From Saccharopolyspora galaxeae (lineage in GTDB: Bacteria; Actinomycetota; Actinomycetes; Mycobacteriales; Pseudonocardiaceae): a stretch of 64,000 nucleotides of DNA. Both the position numbers and the translations under genes were made by a program. Location of the stretch: assembly GCF_016526145.1 (NCBI RefSeq), contig NZ_JADDUE010000007.1, positions 248,001 through 312,000 on the forward strand, read 5' to 3'. Within the stretch, counting starts at the first letter, position 1; every line of letters begins with the position of its first letter. Under the pieces are notes generated by a model. It was not told the DNA's origin. It did not search any database and was given only the letters and a program-made list of their open reading frames with translations. This document shows positions 1 to 7,669 of the stretch, piece after piece.

Positions 1-435
1 GAAGGCCATGTTGAGGAACGTTGAGAACGTCGCGAACACCGACGACACGGTGGACTCGGCGTAGTCCTCATGCAGCTCGGAGACCCACTTCTCGATCTCC
101 AGGTAACTGTTGAAGATTCCGATCAACGGCCACGCGGACCACTGCGGCAGTAGCTGGTTGTTCAGATGGGACTTGTACTTCGCCAGCGTCGCCGCTTCCA
201 GCCGGGGACCGATGGAGTCCAGCAGCTCCGACGCGAAGTCCTCAAACGGGGTGTCGCCTTTGCGGGGGTCGATCCACATGTGCCGCCGGATCAGGGCTTC
301 CTGCTCGTTGCCCCAGTCCTCGGCTGCCTTTTCCGAGGTGAAGCCGGACTTGCTGCCCCAGGTTCCGTCGGGGCGCTTGTACCGGGCACGCCAGCCATCA
401 CCCTGGGCATCGCCCAGTCGTTGACCGTAGGCCAT
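1..435 (-). CDS. int: Tyrosine site-specific integrase, N-terminal part
   Basis: The reading frame starts at the ATG complementary to 433-435 and runs off the left edge, so only about 145 residues are visible. The start (MAYGQRLGDAQ), a short segment with WRARYKRPDGTWG, then a helical core-binding region ending TFLNMAF are typical of actinobacterial phage/ICE tyrosine integrases: an arm-binding or AP2-like segment followed by a SAM-like core-binding domain. The catalytic domain lies outside the window. The excisionase-like gene lies just upstream on the same strand, the usual int/xis pairing, which suggests integration and excision of this element. An attachment site would be expected beyond the left edge. 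Confidence 0.82.
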   Translation of the reverse strand, partial: MAYGQRLGDAQGDGWRARYKRPDGTWGSKSGFTSEKAAEDWGNEQEALIRRHMWIDPRKGDTPFEDFASELLDSIGPRLEAATLAKYKSHLNNQLLPQWSAWPLIGIFNSYLEIEKWVSELHEDYAESTVSSVFATFSTFLNMAF

Positions 436-473
436 GACCACTTCCTTCCTTGCTCTTGCTCTCTTTTATGAAG

Positions 474-497
474 CCGCCCCGGCTGGTGCCGGGGCGG
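474..497. terminator. 10-bp-stem hairpin between xis and int
   Basis: Perfect inverted repeat with arms at 474-483 and 488-497 and a 4-nt loop, in the 87-bp gap between the excisionase-like gene and the integrase. It may attenuate read-through into int. The T-tract is weak, so the terminator role is inferred. Confidence 0.5.
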
Positions 498-522
498 ACA
501 TTTGTGTGGGCACGGTGCCCGG

Positions 523-861
523 TCAGGCCGCCCGGAACTCTCTCCGTTGAGGCATGGGAGTTTTCCTGGCGAGCCGTACGATTTCTGCGGCGTCGTCGCG
601 GCTGAAGCGGTAGTGCTTGCCGAACTTGCGGTGCGGGATGAGTCCGGCTGCGGCCTGCTCCTTCAAGGTGCGCGGCGAAAGCCGCAGGAGGTCTCCGAGC
701 TGTTCGGCGGTGAGCAACGCGTCGGGGTCGTGCGGAGCGCGTTCGGCCAGCGCGCGGACGGCGTCGGCCAGTTCACGAGCTGCCGAGGCAAGTTCGGCTG
801 CTGCCGAGACCGTGGCAGCATCCGCAGCAGCGGCATCGGTGAGCGGATCGTGTGTGCTCAT
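523..861 (-). CDS. Excisionase-like helix-turn-helix protein
   Basis: This 112-residue protein has an Ala-rich helical N-terminus (about 1-45) followed by a MerR/Xis-type winged HTH at about 50-105 (LLTAEQLGDLLRLSPRTLK, then IPHRKFGKHYRFSRDD). The C-terminal domain matches the DNA-binding fold of excisionases and small recombination directionality factors. It lies directly upstream of the integrase on the same strand. Its start codon overlaps the stop of the preceding small frame by ATGA, which implies translational coupling. Its likely role is to control excision, or to repress int; which of these cannot be read from the sequence. Confidence 0.7.
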   Translation of the reverse strand: MSTHDPLTDAAAADAATVSAAAELASAARELADAVRALAERAPHDPDALLTAEQLGDLLRLSPRTLKEQAAAGLIPHRKFGKHYRFSRDDAAEIVRLARKTPMPQRREFRAA

Positions 862-989
862 GCGGCAGCCCCCTCAACCCCGCCGCGGGCGCCTTCGGCC
901 AGGCTTGGGAGGACGACGTTGAGCTGATTTTTCGTCGACCAGGCGGCGTGCCGGGACTGGTGGTCGCTCGGCTGAGGAGCACGACTCAT
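858..989 (-). CDS. Small hypothetical protein coupled to the excisionase-like gene
   Basis: A 43-residue frame starts at an ATG (987-989) preceded by GAGGTGGGGACGAA, a good ribosome-binding site. It ends in an ATGA overlap with the excisionase-like gene. The product (starts MSRAPQPSDHQ) is low in complexity and matches no family I know. It may be a real small protein or a leader that sets translation of the next gene. Support is the ribosome-binding site and the overlap only. Confidence 0.4.
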   Translation of the reverse strand: MSRAPQPSDHQSRHAAWSTKNQLNVVLPSLAEGARGGVEGAAA

Positions 990-1196
990 TTCGTCCCCAC
1001 CTCGTGTGATCGTTGGCTGGTCGCACATGCAGAGGCTGCCGGGTCGCCCCAGGCCCGGGCGGCATCGCGGCGGGAAGCGTAACGCCGGCGAACGGGAGCG
1101 AGTCGTGACTGCCGTGTCACGCATCGCTGCACGGCGTTTCGGTCACGCCGTCGTGCTGGAGGAAAGCCCGCGTTGCTGGCGGCGCCGAACTGGTTC

Positions 1197-2273
1197 TTAC
1201 GCAACGTTGGCTCCTGGATTTGTTTCGTTGGTGATCTCGATGCGCCTGCTCTGGTCCCGAAGTCGCCGCAGGAAGATGTCGTGGTAGTCCGCCCGCAGGT
1301 CGATTCCCTGGAAAGACCGGCCCCATTGTCGGGCGGCGAGGCCGGTGGTTCCCGCTCCGGAGAAGGGGTCGAGGACGCTGCCTTCTTCAGGGCAGCCGAC
1401 CGCGATACACCGTTGCGGAAGGTCGATCGGAAACGGAGCGCAATGCGCATCCGGTAGCGGGCGTGTGGAGATCGACCAGACATCGCCGACGTTCTTCCCT
1501 GTTTCCCGTGGGCGCCACGGGGACCGGACTGTGTGCGGCTTGTAGCCCCCGCGATGATTCTTCCGATGCTCCGGACGGTTCTGCGACAACGGTTCGAGCG
1601 CGCGGGCTGCGTCGAAGTAGTAGTCCGGCTGCTTCACCAAGAGGAAAACCATCTCGTAGCGTGAGGAAAATCGATCTGAGGCTGGGTCCGGTATGCCGTT
1701 GGGTTTGCGCCAGACCATCGCGTTGCGAATGACCCACCCGTCTTGTTGCAAAGTGAGAGCGACCCGCCACGGAATTCCGATGAGACTTTTGTGGCGAACG
1801 ACCGAAGGTGCCTCTTCGGTTGTTATTTTGCGCGTGCTTCCCGTGCCGCTGTTGTGGTAGCTGAAGCCGTCTCGGAGATTGAGCCAGTACGTTCCCCGTG
1901 GGGTCAGCAGGCGCCAGACTTCCGCGCTCACCTCTCGCAGGCGGTCAACGTAGTCATCGATCGTCGACTCAAGTCCGTATTGCTGATCGTGCGCAAGGGC
2001 GCCGCATTTCCTGCAGTGCTTGTTCGCGCTGGAGTGCAGTCGCGAGGAAGTGCGTTTCTTGGTGGTTCGGCGTTGATGGGGTGTTGTTCCCAAGGTGTGT
2101 TGGCACCCCGGGTTTCCGCCGATCCAGATTGCGGTGCCGTAATCGCGTAGTCCCCAGTGAGGTGGCGAGGTGACGACACAGTCGACCGAGGTGCTGGGAC
2201 GGGATTTCATGACCTCTAGGGCGTCGCCGAGGCGCAATTCGATGGTGTCGTCACAGTAGTAGAGGCTGTTCAC
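1197..2273 (-). CDS. DNA methyltransferase, beta class (N4-cytosine or N6-adenine)
   Basis: This 358-residue protein has the motif order of beta-class amino-methyltransferases. Catalytic motif IV lies near the N-terminus (TSPPHWGLRDYG, about residues 35-46) and the SAM-binding motif I near the C-terminus (DPFSGAGTTG, about 299-308). The middle holds a likely target-recognition region with cysteines that could bind zinc (CxxC at about 91-94). It would methylate an exocyclic amino group in a short DNA site. No restriction endonuclease is adjacent, so it looks like an orphan methylase, perhaps protecting the element from host restriction. It is the last gene of a three-gene operon and its start overlaps the preceding gene by ATGA. 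Confidence 0.85.
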   Translation of the reverse strand: MNSLYYCDDTIELRLGDALEVMKSRPSTSVDCVVTSPPHWGLRDYGTAIWIGGNPGCQHTLGTTPHQRRTTKKRTSSRLHSSANKHCRKCGALAHDQQYGLESTIDDYVDRLREVSAEVWRLLTPRGTYWLNLRDGFSYHNSGTGSTRKITTEEAPSVVRHKSLIGIPWRVALTLQQDGWVIRNAMVWRKPNGIPDPASDRFSSRYEMVFLLVKQPDYYFDAARALEPLSQNRPEHRKNHRGGYKPHTVRSPWRPRETGKNVGDVWSISTRPLPDAHCAPFPIDLPQRCIAVGCPEEGSVLDPFSGAGTTGLAARQWGRSFQGIDLRADYHDIFLRRLRDQSRRIEITNETNPGANVA

Positions 2274-3055
2274 GCGACACCTCGCTCGGGAGTTTCTTTA
2301 GGACGTGTGGTTGTAGGTAGGCGGAAAACCAGCACGTCAATATGGGCCGGGAGCGCGGTGGGATGGCCGTGAATGTCGGTGCTTTCCGGGCGTTCTCCGG
2401 CGCGGCTGACGGTTCTCGGGCGTACGCGGTTTCCTCGAATGGGTGCGGTCAGAGCGATGCAGTGGTCGGCGGGGATGAGGCCGATCGCGTCGGCGGCGTC
2501 GCTGACTTTGCCGGGTAGGTCGAGCAGTCTTCCGTGGCGGCGCCAGGGGCGGCAGGTGATCACGATGTACCCGCCGGGCCAGACCCAGTCGGCGACGGCG
2601 TCCAGGTCCTCATACAGCCCGACGAGCACCCGGCTGGGGTCGCTGGCCGGGGTGTGCCGCAGGCCGGTGAGTACGAGGTCGACGGCGCCGGGCAGTTCGG
2701 CGGCGCGGGGGTCGTCGACGCTGTCGAGCAGGGTCGCGGTGCCGACCGGGCCGGCGAGGCGGGCGAGGTCGAGGTTGGCTTCCAGGGCGGATTCCCACCG
2801 GGGCTGGGTGGGCAGGCCGACCGGGTCTCGGCCCGCCCGGAGGGCTTCGGCCAGGACCAGTCCCGGTCCCGGGTTGGGGTCGCAGACGGTGTCGCCAGGG
2901 GCGGTGTAGGTGGTGATGACCTGCCGTGCGACGTCCGGGGTCAGGGCGGTGTCGGCGCGGGTGGCTCCGACGTGCCGGTCCGCGATCTGCCGGGCTGGGG
3001 TGGTGTGGCCGGTGTCCCAGACGCTGGCGGGGCGCAGGAGGGTCTTATTAGACAT
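2270..3055 (-). CDS. Degenerate methyltransferase-like protein A
   Basis: This 261-residue protein has recognisable remnants of a DNA methyltransferase fold. VITTYTAPGDTVCDPNPGPG (about 47-66) corresponds to the segment leading into motif I (normally DPFxGxG, here DPNPGPG). A later strand resembling motif IV reads DLVLTGLRHTP where a catalytic (D/S)PP(Y/W) would be expected. The catalytic tetrapeptide is therefore absent and the protein is probably not an active methylase. It overlaps the genes on both sides by a few bases and shares local similarity with protein B upstream, so A and B look like diverged paralogues. A role as an accessory or specificity subunit of the neighbouring methylase is inference. 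Confidence 0.6.
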   Translation of the reverse strand: MSNKTLLRPASVWDTGHTTPARQIADRHVGATRADTALTPDVARQVITTYTAPGDTVCDPNPGPGLVLAEALRAGRDPVGLPTQPRWESALEANLDLARLAGPVGTATLLDSVDDPRAAELPGAVDLVLTGLRHTPASDPSRVLVGLYEDLDAVADWVWPGGYIVITCRPWRRHGRLLDLPGKVSDAADAIGLIPADHCIALTAPIRGNRVRPRTVSRAGERPESTDIHGHPTALPAHIDVLVFRLPTTTRPKETPERGVA

Positions 3056-3896
3056 GGCGGACCTCCGGGGACGGGGTCGAGCGGCGGAAGACGCTGGCGG
3101 TGGTGTGGATGCGGCGGTGGCCGCCGAGGGCGATCGCTCGGAGGCTGCGCCGGGTCGTTGGCCGAGGGGGCGACGGGGGTTGGTGGGCCAGGATCATTCG
3201 GTCGGTCAAGATCAATCCGGCCAACGCTGCGGCCCGCGACAACTGCCCCGAATGGGCCGCCCGCGACCTGTGCTGATCGCTACTGTGTGTGAGCGCGACG
3301 ATGGTGCCGGCAGGGGCGAGCAGCGGTGTCCAGTCGGCCATCGCGAAGGGGTCTGCGGGGTGGTCGGACCAGCCCGCGATGATCAACGCGAAGTCGTCGG
3401 AACCCGGACCGGACGACTGGTCGAGCGGTTGCTGGTCGGTCGGGTTCGCGACCGGCTCGGCTAGGTCGCCGGGCCGCGGTCCGAGTCCGGACCCGGACCC
3501 CCGGGCACCGGGCAGACCCTCACCCGCCGTGGCGGACTCATGATCGCCGTGAGCGCGGTGGTCGGGTGTGGCGGTCGCGCCGCGGCCGAGTCGGAGGACG
3601 GACTCCACGAGCCGGTCCCGACGCGTCAGGCTCGAACCCGTCGCGGGGGCCTCGCCGTCGGCGAGCATGATCCGGTCGCTGGGCGCGGTGTAGGTCGTGG
3701 TGATCATCGAGACTGCGGCGGTGACGATCTCGTCTTCGTCCGCGGCGGGGTCGACGAGACACAGCCGCACCGTCGCCGGCACCGGTGTGCCGGTGGGTTC
3801 GCGGCGGGGTGCGTGGACCGACCCGACGCGGGGGTTCGGCCCGTGGCCATCGGGGGTGTCAGGAGGCGGTACCTCCGGGATCGGGAGGGCAGACAT
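3048..3896 (-). CDS. Degenerate methyltransferase-like protein B
   Basis: First gene of the three-gene methyltransferase operon (282 residues). It shares ITTTYTAPSDRIMLAD with the ITTYTAPGDTVCDP segment of protein A, but the motif-I glycines are gone and a variable, Pro/Gly-rich insert follows (about 95-155). A second conserved block (DDFALIIAGWSDHPAD, then LLAPAGTIVALTHS) parallels the motif-IV strand and the following hydrophobic strand of protein A. No catalytic residues are visible. The 8-base overlap with protein A suggests the two are made together. The family is not one I can name. Confidence 0.55.
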   Translation of the reverse strand: MSALPIPEVPPPDTPDGHGPNPRVGSVHAPRREPTGTPVPATVRLCLVDPAADEDEIVTAAVSMITTTYTAPSDRIMLADGEAPATGSSLTRRDRLVESVLRLGRGATATPDHRAHGDHESATAGEGLPGARGSGSGLGPRPGDLAEPVANPTDQQPLDQSSGPGSDDFALIIAGWSDHPADPFAMADWTPLLAPAGTIVALTHSSDQHRSRAAHSGQLSRAAALAGLILTDRMILAHQPPSPPRPTTRRSLRAIALGGHRRIHTTASVFRRSTPSPEVRHV

Positions 3897-4408
3897 CGCG
3901 TGCTCCGGTGATCGGTCGGTCTTGCCAAGGACACCCCTGAAGTCCGCGAAAACGGCCCCGATCGGTCACCGCCGGGCCAAGATTTTTCTCGCCATCCCTC
4001 AACCGGAACTGACACCCAGCGTCACTGGCGTCTCCGGTTCCCCCAAGACGTTTGTCGATCTCGTGATGAGCCGATGAAGATCGACAGTCGCGGCGGCTGG
4101 CGGGGCGTCAACGGCCCCGCGGTGGCCGTGTTCAAGATCGCTCCGCAAACTTCTCAAGATCCTTTCTCTTGTTTCGTCTCTTCGTCTGGTTGAGGTGACA
4201 GCAACGGAACAGCGTCTGACTAACACCGCAGCGCACAGGCTTGCTGTTCATCTAGATCGTGGTCTTGAAATTGATCTGAATATGATCTTCTTGTTCCGGA
4301 ACAAGGAGATCATCTTAGTTTCGTCTTAGTACGGAACCGTGCGCTGCGCTGTTTTTCGCCTGGCCCTCTCGGCGGCGTCATTGACCGCCGTTTGAGAGGA
4401 GCCGAGCA
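3897..4408. promoter_or_regulatory. Divergent intergenic region between the methylase and conjugation operons
   Basis: This 512-bp region separates the minus-strand methylase operon from the plus-strand transfer operon. It is richer in A/T than its surroundings and has no convincing gene. The stretch from about 4135 to 4340 contains repeated AAGATC/TGATC words and the palindrome listed separately. It most likely holds the promoters of both operons. Confidence 0.5.
4282..4313. promoter_or_regulatory. 32-bp near-perfect palindrome, candidate operator
   Basis: The arms are ATGATCT (4282-4288) plus CTTGTTCC (4290-4297), pairing with GGAACAAG (4298-4305) and AGATCAT (4307-4313). Only the pair 4289/4306 is mismatched. 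There is no loop, so it reads as a protein-binding dyad rather than an RNA hairpin. It lies about 95 bp before the first conjugation gene and could control the transfer operon. Confidence 0.6.
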
Positions 4409-5299
4409 ATGGCTCTCCCTACCCACTGCGAGCACGAAGAGTGGCCGGGCAACCCGCTGGATGCCGCCCGTGAAGCCTTCGGGTGGCTGACCGCAGGGGA
4501 CCACCCGGTGGCTGTGGACGGCCGCCTGTTCGACCACCTTCCCGACCGGATCATCCCGGTCGACGAACTCCGAGACCTGCTGCTAGCCCACGGCTGCCCC
4601 CGCCGGGTGTGGGACCAGGTCTGGACCCACGTGATCAGCCGCGCCCGCGTCGAGGGCGGCACCTGGACGATCACCGCGGTCGGCCTGGCGCTGCCGATGC
4701 TGACCTCCCTGGCAGCCCGGCTGACCGAGCGCTACGCCGACGACCCCAGCGACATCCACGCCGAGGTGCTGCGCGGGTTCCTCGACGCGCTGCAGACCGT
4801 GGATCTCACCGAGGGTCGGATCACCATCCGGCTGCGGTGGGCCGCCTACCGCGCCGGGCACCGGGCACTGCTGGACGGGATGGACGGGCCGACCCCGAAG
4901 CCGCCGGGGTTCCACTCCAGCGAACCCAAACCCCCAGCCGGCCATCCCGATCTCGTCCTGGCCCGCGCGGTCGAAGCCGAAGTCCTGACCCGGACCGAGG
5001 CCGAGCTGATCGGCGCGACCCGCCTGGAAGGCGTCGAGCTGGCCGACTGGCCGCACCACCCCGGACTGACCTACGAGGGACTGCGCAGCATCCGCCGCCG
5101 GGCCGAGAACCGACTCGTCGCCTGGCTTATCGAGTCCGAAGCGAGCCCTGGCGACAGTGATCCGACCGGCGACGCCGCGGCACGACTGCCCCCCGACGAG
5201 CAGACCGAGGACTCAGTCCAGTCACAGAACGTAGCGAAAAAAGTCGGTGGCCCAGCGACCGATCAGGCCCCGAATTCCGGACTTCAGGGACGCGGGTGA
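4409..5299 (+). CDS. Sigma-factor-like protein at the head of the conjugation operon
   Basis: This 296-residue protein starts at an ATG preceded by GAGAGGAGCCGAGCA. The middle (about 90-150: a run around ADDPSDIHAEVLRGFLDAL, then RLRWAAYRAGHRAL) resembles sigma-70 region 2 helices. The later block at about 185-245 (LTRTEAELIGATRLEG to LRSIRRRAENRL) resembles the region-4 HTH. Key promoter-recognition residues are not clear, so it may be a sigma-derived regulator rather than a working sigma factor. Its stop overlaps a possible GTG start of the pilin gene, so it belongs to the same operon. Regulation of transfer genes is the most economical role, but that is inferred. Confidence 0.5.
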   Translation: MALPTHCEHEEWPGNPLDAAREAFGWLTAGDHPVAVDGRLFDHLPDRIIPVDELRDLLLAHGCPRRVWDQVWTHVISRARVEGGTWTITAVGLALPMLTSLAARLTERYADDPSDIHAEVLRGFLDALQTVDLTEGRITIRLRWAAYRAGHRALLDGMDGPTPKPPGFHSSEPKPPAGHPDLVLARAVEAEVLTRTEAELIGATRLEGVELADWPHHPGLTYEGLRSIRRRAENRLVAWLIESEASPGDSDPTGDAAARLPPDEQTEDSVQSQNVAKKVGGPATDQAPNSGLQGRG

Positions 5300-5355
5300 G
5301 CCCTACCCGCTTCGCGCTCCCGCTGCCTCGCACGCGCTCTCTGGAGGTCTCTCTG

Positions 5356-5724
5356 ATGCGCTCCTCGTTCACCCCATACCTCTCCCGGCGCGGTGGTCTC
5401 CGGCTGCTGATGATCGCCGGGCTGGCCGCCGTCGGCCTCCTGGCGATCTCGATGCCCGCGGTCGCCGAGACCACCCACGTCCTCGCGCTGGCCCGCACGA
5501 TCGACGAAGTCCTGGGCAACATCCGCAACTGGATCATGGGTCTGCTCGCCCTGCTGGCCACGGTCTTCTTGACCATCGGCGGCGTCCGCTACGTGCTGGC
5601 CAACGGTGACCCAGGCGAGGTCGAGAAGGCCAAGCAGTCTTTCAAGTCCGCGGGGTTCGGCTACGCCCTGGCGGCGCTGGCTCCGCTGGTCGTGGAGATC
5701 CTGCGCGGAATTGTGGGGGCCTGA
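5356..5724 (+). CDS. VirB2/TrbC-like conjugative pilin
   Basis: This 122-residue protein has an N-terminal signal/TM segment (about 15-38, ending SMPAVAET) and a second long hydrophobic segment (about 55-80, WIMGLLALLATVFLTIGG). These are followed by VLANGDPGEVEKAKQSFKSA and a third hydrophobic segment. The GGDPGEVE-like signature between two membrane helices is typical of actinobacterial TrbC/VirB2 pilins. I chose the ATG at 5356, which has CTGGAGG eight bases upstream and gives a clean signal peptide. A GTG at 5296 overlapping the previous stop would add 20 residues. It probably forms the transfer pilus or a membrane pore subunit. Confidence 0.78.
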   Translation: MRSSFTPYLSRRGGLRLLMIAGLAAVGLLAISMPAVAETTHVLALARTIDEVLGNIRNWIMGLLALLATVFLTIGGVRYVLANGDPGEVEKAKQSFKSAGFGYALAALAPLVVEILRGIVGA

Positions 5725-5728
5725 TCCC

Positions 5729-6733
5729 ATGCCGGCCACCGCGTACTCCACCTCACCGGCGGGCCACCGCCTGGGCCGCGTGTGTACCGCGGTGGCCGCC
5801 CTGCTCGTGCTCGTTGTGGCGGCGGGGCTGGTTTTCACCGGTGCCGCCAGCGCCCAGCCTGCCCCGCCGCCACCTGCTCCGTCCGCGCCCGTTCCCGCGC
5901 CCGCTCAACCGCCGTGCCAGGGGCCAGGCTGCATTCCCCAACCCGTGCCGGTGCCTCCGGATAACCAGCCGCCCGGAAATCAATCGAACCCCCATCAAGC
6001 TCCGGCCCAGGAGTCGTCGTGCGGGATCACCGATATTCCAGCCTGCGTGTCGGATGCGATCGAGTCGTTCTTTCGCGATCTGGTCACGCCCGGTTTGAAC
6101 AGCGTGTTGGACCTGCTTGCGAAGTCATTGCTGGTGACTCCTCAGTTGGATCAACTGCCGGTCATGGGGCAGATATGGGGCAGCTCGCAGCAGATCGTCA
6201 TCGCGGTCTACGCGACGCTCATCCTGGTCGCCGGCATCATCGTCATGGCCCACGAAACACTGCAGACCCGGCATTCCATCAAGGAAATCCTTCCCCGGGT
6301 GATTGTCGGGTTCCTCGCGTCCAACCTGTCGCTGTTTTTCGGCGGCAAGGTGATCGAAATCGGTAACGCGCTCTCGCGAGCAATCCTGGGCGATGGGTTG
6401 AGCCCGGAAACTGCGGGGCGCGCCATGCGCGACACCTTGATGCATGATCTCGACGGAGGCGGACTGTTCGTCATCTTCATCGCGCTCGCTCTCATCGTCA
6501 TGCTCGTCGCGGTTCTGCTGACCTACATCGTCCGCGTCACTCTGACCATCATTTTGCTCGCGGGCGCTCCGATCTTGCTGATGTGTCACGCGCTTCCACA
6601 CACCGAAGGTATCGCGTTTTGGTGGTGGAAAGCATTCGCCGGGGTGATGGCCATTCAAGTTGGCCAATCGCTTGCCTTGGTTGCGGCGATCAAGCTCTTC
6701 TTTTGGCCCGGCGGCATCACGCTGTTCAACTAA
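5729..6733 (+). CDS. VirB6/TrbL-like conjugal transfer membrane protein
   Basis: This 334-residue protein has an N-terminal signal/TM segment (about 20-42) and an extracytoplasmic Pro/Gln-rich stretch (about 43-95). A short Cys-containing domain follows (SSCGITDIPACVSD), then at least five hydrophobic segments from about 150 to the C-terminus. That layout, with a conserved multi-helix region after a Pro-rich ectodomain, is that of the polytopic VirB6/TrbL-type channel component in Gram-positive T4SSs. It starts 4 bp after the pilin stop. The exact family is uncertain because VirB6 homologues diverge strongly. Confidence 0.65.
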   Translation: MPATAYSTSPAGHRLGRVCTAVAALLVLVVAAGLVFTGAASAQPAPPPPAPSAPVPAPAQPPCQGPGCIPQPVPVPPDNQPPGNQSNPHQAPAQESSCGITDIPACVSDAIESFFRDLVTPGLNSVLDLLAKSLLVTPQLDQLPVMGQIWGSSQQIVIAVYATLILVAGIIVMAHETLQTRHSIKEILPRVIVGFLASNLSLFFGGKVIEIGNALSRAILGDGLSPETAGRAMRDTLMHDLDGGGLFVIFIALALIVMLVAVLLTYIVRVTLTIILLAGAPILLMCHALPHTEGIAFWWWKAFAGVMAIQVGQSLALVAAIKLFFWPGGITLFN

Positions 6734-6751
6734 TAACAAGGGGGAAGCGCT

Positions 6752-7669
6752 GTGATTCAGTTTCTGGTCGCACTCGCCTTGTGCTATGTCCTCATCAAGA
6801 TTCCGTTCTGGATTCTCGGGTCTCTGCGTGGCGGCGGAGGCCGTTCTCTGGTCGGCAGTCTCGTCCGAGGGTTCATCGCCTACAAGACCTTCGGTCTCCT
6901 CGGAGGGCTGGGAGGTGGCGGCGGCGGAAAGAGCACTCGTTCCCGTGGCGGTCAGAAATCGCCCGAGTCGCCGGACCCGTATGCCACAACGCGGGCGACC
7001 TCCAACGGGCAGTACATGTTGCCGCTGAACGTCAAGAGAGTGCGGAAACCGACCGGGCAGCGACCGACGCCGCAACCGTCCTCACGTTCGTACTCCGCTG
7101 GGCAGGGCAAGCAGTTGGAGTTTCCGTTGGATGGCGAGTGGCCGGAGAACAAACCGCGGCTCGGCCGGGACGGGCAGTACCAGCTCCCGCTGAATGTGCA
7201 GCGGCAATCCAAGCCGAAGTCGGCTCCGGAGCCTCGCCCGGAGCGGAAGTCCTCGACGGGGTCGCGTGGGCGGCAGATGCAATTCCCGCTCGATGGGGAA
7301 TGGCCGGAGAACAAACCGCGGGTCGGCCGCGATGGGCAATACCGGCTGCCGATCGAGGTGCAGCGCGTGCGGCGGCCCGCGCCATCCCTGGAGCCGCCGA
7401 AACGGACCCGGCCGGCAACGCGGGGGCGACAGACGAAGCTGCCTGCCGATGGCGAGTGGCCGGAGAACAAGCCCCGGGTGGGCCGGGACGGGCAGTACCA
7501 GCTCCCGCTGAACGTGCAGCGCACGCGGAAGCCACCCCGCAGTCAGCCCCAGGCACCGCCGCCTCCGCCGCAGCGGCCGGGGCCGCGTCAGCAGGAGTTG
7601 CCGCTGAACCTGCCGAAACTCCACCCGCCCCGGCCCAGCACAGGAAGGAAAGGAGGTGATCCGCGGTGA
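6752..7669 (+). CDS. Membrane-anchored repeat protein of the transfer operon
   Basis: The start is a GTG preceded by AAGGGGGA (305 residues). An N-terminal membrane helix (about 2-24) and a Gly-rich amphipathic stretch (to about 60) are followed by a basic, Pro-rich cytoplasmic or secreted tail. The tail has three near-identical repeats at residues 119-151, 173-205 and 225-257, each containing DGEWPENKP(R)xGRDGQY and LPLNVQR. There is a half repeat at 84-96 (SNGQYMLPLNVKR) and another near 281-288 (QELPLNLP). Linkers are about 20 residues and rich in Pro/Arg. I recognise no domain. A tethered repeat array inside a T4SS operon suggests a scaffold, or binding to DNA, peptidoglycan or a partner. 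Confidence 0.65.
   Translation: MIQFLVALALCYVLIKIPFWILGSLRGGGGRSLVGSLVRGFIAYKTFGLLGGLGGGGGGKSTRSRGGQKSPESPDPYATTRATSNGQYMLPLNVKRVRKPTGQRPTPQPSSRSYSAGQGKQLEFPLDGEWPENKPRLGRDGQYQLPLNVQRQSKPKSAPEPRPERKSSTGSRGRQMQFPLDGEWPENKPRVGRDGQYRLPIEVQRVRRPAPSLEPPKRTRPATRGRQTKLPADGEWPENKPRVGRDGQYQLPLNVQRTRKPPRSQPQAPPPPPQRPGPRQQELPLNLPKLHPPRPSTGRKGGDPR
7106..7522 (+). repeat. Three in-frame coding repeats of 33 residues
   Basis: Repeat units are coded at 7106-7204, 7268-7366 and 7424-7522 (spacing 162 and 156 bp). The protein repeats are close to identical, while codons and linkers differ. The array is therefore probably maintained by selection on the protein rather than being a fresh DNA duplication. Confidence 0.75.

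Noticed and set aside
3999-4226. 75-codon minus-strand frame in the divergent region
   Set aside because: It has no ribosome-binding site and weak coding composition, and it lies in an A/T-richer control region.
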